Source: Flectonema sp. DT1601 (Eukaryota; Euglenozoa; Diplonemea; Diplonemida; Diplonemidae). From it: a stretch of 64,000 bases of DNA. Positions 60,116-64,000 of the stretch are shown piece after piece. Position numbers and translations under genes: made by a program. Position 1 is the stretch's first letter, and every line of letters begins with the position of its first letter. The stretch covers positions 310,001 to 374,000 of the forward strand of contig OZ025862.1 in NCBI GenBank assembly GCA_964019425.1. The letters are read 5' to 3'. The notes beneath the pieces were generated by a model. That model did no database searches and had not been told where the DNA came from. It saw only the letters and a program-made list of their open reading frames with translations.

Positions 60116-61372
60116 ATGCAACTTTCGGTTACGTTCCAAGACACTGGATTTCCTGACGTTGTTTTCACAGCTTCTGGAGAGTCGCTCGTGAAGGATGCAT
60201 TGCAGGTTGCAGCTGACGAGTGGGGTACCGATGCTGACTTTCTTGAGCTTTCTCTCGCAGGATCGCTGCTTCGAGCAGGTAATCGACTGGTGTCGTACGG
60301 AGTGGAGGACGGCTCGCTGTTGGATGCATCGGTGGTGCGCTTGTTTGGATTGGAATTTTTGACAGATTCTGCAAAGAGAGCGAAAGCATTCCTACGAGGA
60401 AAACGGGATCAGGACGGGTTTTTCTGCCTTGATACTCCCACATTCGCTGTGGATGGCTGTCTTCAGTTTAACAACGATGATGAGTGGTTCTCGAATGATG
60501 TTACGAACATCTCATTCAGCAACTCTGAACCCTCAGTCACGACCGTTTCAGATGATTTCTTATCCTCATCTCGTAAGATTATAAGGGTCAGTCTGCCTGG
60601 TCTTCAATACGTCACATCTGTTGGTAATGCTTTCCTCAAAAATTGCAATTCACTGACATCCGTAGACTTATCAAGTCTCAGCAATCTTTCAACAGTGGGA
60701 GACGGTTTTGTAAATGATTTTTCATCCCTCACATCTCTGGACTTATCAAGTCTCAGCAATCTTTCAACTGTGGGAGGCTATTTTCTAAGTTATTGTTCAT
60801 CCCTCACATCTCTGGACTTATCAAGTCTCAGCAATCTTTCAACTGTGGGAGACGATTTTCTATATAATTGTTCATCCCTCACATCTCTGGACTTATCAAG
60901 TCTCAGCAATCTTTCAACTGTGGGAGACGATTTTCTATGTAATTGTTCATCCCTCACATCTCTGGACTTATCAAGTCTCAGCAATCTTTCAACTGTGGGA
61001 TACGATTTTCTAAATAATTGTTCATCCCTCACAAATCTGGACTTATCAAGTCTCAGCAATCTTTCAACTGTGGGAGACTCTTTTCTATATGATTGTTCAC
61101 CCCTCACATCTCTGGACTTATCAAGTCTCAGCAATCTTTCAACTGTGGGAGACGATTTTCTATGTAATTGTTCATCCCTCACATCTCTGGACTTATCAAG
61201 TCTCAGCAATCTTTCAACTGTGGGAGACGATTTTCTATGTAATTGTTCATCCCTCACATCTCTGGACTTATCAAGTCTCAGCAATCTTTCAACTGTGGGA
61301 GACTATTTTCTAAGTAATTGTTCATCCCTCACATCTCTGGACTTATCAAGTCTCAGCAATCTTGATTGTTGA
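60116..61372 (+). pseudogene. LRR gene M: 3'-truncated, chimeric member
   Basis: 418 codons: complete 179-residue N-terminus, nine repeats, part of a tenth, then a stop where the frame enters RB interior sequence (GATCATTAAACACC) at about 61368. The first repeat (VGDGFVNDFSS) matches gene J. Repeats 3-8 (DDFLYN, DDFLCN, YDFLNN, DSFLYDCSP, DDFLCN, DDFLCN) match gene A repeats 2-7, including the otherwise unique CSP, with one module swapped. The C-cap is missing. In the duplicate block the same position holds only fragment F, which shows that the segmental duplication ends inside this gene at about 60214. Confidence 0.75.
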
Positions 61373-62225
61373 TCATTAAACACCTTTAGTTCTAATCACA
61401 TTAGTGACCATATAAAGATGAATCCATGACTACTAATCAATACACGGATATTCCGGAGTTACAATGGAATTTCTCTGATCTAACTTTAGGCAGCATTGGT
61501 CGTAGCGGCGTTCTCTTCCCACGTGCATAAAAGAAATTATGTCACGGAAAATGAAATAAAAATAAAGAACAGAATGTAGGATTTCAAAGGACGCATAAAA
61601 TCAAGTTTCTTTGTCAGTTACCTGAGTTGGCCCGTAGCCCCTTTGAATTAGGACAACATTTAGAGATAAATATTATTGTAATTCGTATAATTCAAATAAT
61701 GTAAATCTAACTGTCTTACGTCATTTTGTTTTCTTTATTGAAAGAAAGTACATTCCTGTTACATAAACTACAGGTAGAAAATACTGAGGTAACCCTTAAC
61801 CATGAAGGTCAATTTTGTGAGAACTCTAACATGTTCGCGTATAGAACATAGAGGGACACGGATGATTGTTTTCTTTTTGAATACATTCCCCACTCTGGAC
61901 TTTGCCAATTAAATGTCTTAACCCAAAACCCGTCGATGCCGTCACCCCAACATTATTTGTTGGATCATGCAACCCCCTCAGATTTTCTAACTGAATTTTG
62001 GATAACGCTACCATAATTTATTTAAGGTGAGTGCTCCGCTAGTAGGGTGCTACGAACTAGCAATTTTTGCTAACATATTTTTTTCAAAGAATTGTTGATT
62101 TTAAGCAAGTAATTTGTAGGTGAAACCTACACTCTGCCGTATTACATTATACCCTGGTTTTGGTTTCCCAGGGCTCACGATTAATTCAAAATTGAATAAC
62201 TCGATTCCGTACTGCACTGAATGAC
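61368..62225 (+). mobile_element. RB element, copy 5 (interior and start of right repeat)
   Basis: Starts in the RB interior at GATCATTAAACACC and ends in the right repeat at CTGAATGAC. It includes the minus-strand 62-codon ORF (61826-62014) and the stem-loop motif (62029-62063). Confidence 0.6.
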
Positions 62226-62825
62226 TAAATTGGGAGGTTGGCATCACATACTTGTCTCCCGAATTGAGAAAAGAAATTTTGTGGTTTACTAAATCAACTC
62301 AGCCGTGGACAAGTACCAAAACTAAAAATTAATCGAAGGGTCTAATTTTACACTGCTGGTCCAGCGGGATCCAGAGAAAAAACAATCGAGCAAAAATATA
62401 TTAAAGAGTACTAAGCATGTGCCGGTGAGGCAGATTGTTACTACCTGTCTTTTTGGACCTACTTTGATACTTAATGATCATTATCACCACCACAGATGCA
62501 ACATTTTCCTTACATAATTGCTACTAGGGTTGATTTGTTAGTAAAAAGGTGCATATCTCTTGAGTGCGGGAGAAGGGGGAAAAAATAGTAAAAAAAAAAA
62601 AATTAGGGGTGTTTTTTACTCAGATTTTCTCGATCTTTCCATTCCAGGTCTGAGATTAATATTTATCATTGAGTTGTACCAAGGAAATTTTGCGAAGAGA
62701 CGTTTATCTCTTTTTAGCAGCACTTACCATGTTTAAAAGTATATCCCTATGCCTAATTTTACAGCGCACCCTCCCCGATTCCAAAAAATAAAAAATCGAG
62801 CAAAAGTAACATATCGTGTAACCTT
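62226..62825 (+). mobile_element. Element M, 5'-shortened copy
   Basis: Enters at TTGGGAGGTTGGCATCAC, about 120 bp into the M interior, and runs to the short element m. No gene. Confidence 0.6.
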
Positions 62826-62999
62826 ATATATATCAGTCATTCCTTTTTTTTGCGAACAAAAAACACCATTTTCTCACCGCCTGAGCAAGGTTACACGATA
62901 TGTTATTTTTGCTCGATTTTTTATTTTTACAATTTTTTTTTGAAATTTTTTTTCAGTGTCCAGAATTTGTTCGCAAACATAAGGAATGACTGATATATG
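62826..62999 (+). mobile_element. Short MITE-like element m
   Basis: Both termini present. Confidence 0.6.
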
Positions 63000-63043
63000 T
63001 TCAGTTGTTTTTTTCTTCTTTGAGGCTTATAATAATCCTTTAG

Positions 63044-63191
63044 GGACCAGGTGCAACTTCCTACTTGTAGAGTTACTAAGAGATGTAAAAGCCATGTGTC
63101 TGATGAGAATAACACTGACAGTAACACCGATGATGATACAGAGGATACTGTTGATATTACAGCGACTGACCCCCGCATCACCGCAGCATAG
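63044..63191 (+). pseudogene. Exon-like remnant, copy 8
   Basis: Same frame and TAG. Shares CTT with copy 1 and GATGAG with copy 2. Confidence 0.3.
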
Positions 63192-63288
63192 CACTAGAGA
63201 TACCGTCTAGGCTCGCATTCGCTCGCGCAAAGTTATTTTTGCTTTTTCTGAATAAAATTTGTCATTCTTGTTGTATTAATATGCTAGC

Positions 63289-63450
63289 ATGAAAACGACG
63301 GCAAGGTTACAGTGGGTGATTGAATATGTAGCTTGGGTTATCTGGTGTTGCATTTGGAAATATTTTATAAATCATTCACAACAGGTTTATCGATATGTGC
63401 TACAATTCTACTTAATAAGAGATGGAGAAATTCGTATTTTTGTCATATAA
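63289..63450 (+). CDS. Small ORF upstream of LRR gene N (53 aa)
   Basis: ATG to TAA, EYVAW variant. Confidence 0.3.
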   Translation: MKTTARLQWVIEYVAWVIWCCIWKYFINHSQQVYRYVLQFYLIRDGEIRIFVI

Positions 63451-63624
63451 CAGGTTGTTTGTTAAACACATCATGGATGTAGGTTGGGACTAAAGTTTGT
63501 GCAACAAAAAAAAAAAAGAAAAAAAAAAAGTTTGTTTGAAGAAATATATTTTAAACATTTATTAATCTCATCATACTCCAAGCCATTTATCATCACATTT
63601 TGTAGGTTTCTCACGCGAGTTAAT

Positions 63625-64000
63625 ATGCAACTTTCGGTTACGTTCCAAGACACTGGATTTCCTGACGTTGTTTTCACAGCTTCTGGAGAGTCGCTCGTGA
63701 AGGATGCATTGCAGGTTGCAGCTGACGAGTGGGGTACCGATGCTGACTTTCTTGAGCTTTCTCTCGCAGGATCGCTGCTTCGAGCAGGTAATCGACTGGT
63801 GTCGTACGGAGTAGAGGACGGCTCGCTGTTGGATGCATCGGTGGTGCGCTTGTTTGGATTGGAGTTTTTGACAGATTCTGCAAAGAGAGCGAAAGCATTC
63901 CTACGAGGAAAACGGGATCAGGACGGGTTTTTCTGCCTTGATACTCCCACATTCGCTGTGGATGGCTGTCTTCAGTTTAACAACGATGATGAGTGGTTCT
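63625..64000 (+). CDS. LRR gene N: ubiquitin-like N-terminus, cut by the window edge
   Basis: The family Met and 125 codons are present, covering the ubiquitin-like domain and the linker to NNDDEWF. The repeat region lies outside the window. GTTTCTCACG replaces GTTACTCACG just upstream of the start. Confidence 0.8.
   Translation, partial: MQLSVTFQDTGFPDVVFTASGESLVKDALQVAADEWGTDADFLELSLAGSLLRAGNRLVSYGVEDGSLLDASVVRLFGLEFLTDSAKRAKAFLRGKRDQDGFFCLDTPTFAVDGCLQFNNDDEWF

Larger units (their letters stand above)
50978..60214 (+). repeat. Segmental duplication partner of 13734-30519
   Basis: PLE from the post-RT region onward, R1, Q, P, inverted M, m, upstream block, LRR gene and the start of the next LRR gene occur in the same order at both places. 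Identity looks above 98 percent by eye. Length differences are whole units: 363 heptad units and one 75-bp LRR module. Confidence 0.85.

Overview
This is eukaryotic DNA from an AT-rich, repeat-dense chromosomal region that behaves like a subtelomere or gene-family nursery. The evidence is a Penelope-like retroelement (PLE), a tandem family of leucine-rich-repeat (LRR) genes and many dispersed repeats sharing the same breakpoints. I cannot name the species. I see no prokaryotic genes, rRNA, tRNA or CRISPR.

Layout. Bases 1-557 hold part of a GC-richer gene on the minus strand with CxxC motifs. From about 0.8 kb onward everything is built from a small set of modules, with all genes on the plus strand. 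The modules are: (i) an LRR gene coding a ubiquitin-like N-terminus plus 12-26 near-identical 25-residue repeats and a fixed C-cap; (ii) a conserved upstream block carrying a 46-codon exon-like remnant and a ~53-codon small ORF; (iii) a short inverted-repeat (MITE-like) element of about 172 bp and a longer relative; (iv) a ~1.6 kb element with direct terminal repeats (called RB here); (v) spacer repeats R1, R2, P, Q and X. Intact LRR genes lie at 2375, 10227, 27817, 33366, 36521, 43632 and 57439. Shortened ones lie at 4979, 13281, 30420, 38825, 45934 and 60116, and one runs off the right edge at 63625. Almost every intact gene is followed by a shortened copy.

Two copies of one PLE interrupt the array. 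The copy at 46438-55332 has a basic Ser/Lys repeat region, an N-terminal GIY-YIG endonuclease, a Cys-rich linker, a reverse transcriptase, a Josephin-like cysteine-protease domain, a 7-residue repeat tract (18 units), a Pro-rich repeat region and a C2HC zinc finger. The copy at 13687-25712 lacks most of the 5' half, but its 21-bp/7-residue tract has grown to about 381 units (8 kb). The two copies share their downstream flank and the next LRR gene, so they arose by segmental duplication and not by two insertions.

A 737-bp unit is tandemly repeated 2.5 times at 39334-41172 and is bounded on both sides by poly-C tracts. Poly-C runs mark many module junctions. The strongest candidates for something undescribed are the PLE-Josephin fusion with its exploding heptad tract, and the ubiquitin-like/LRR family, whose members differ by whole 25-residue modules and vary mainly at a few positions per module.
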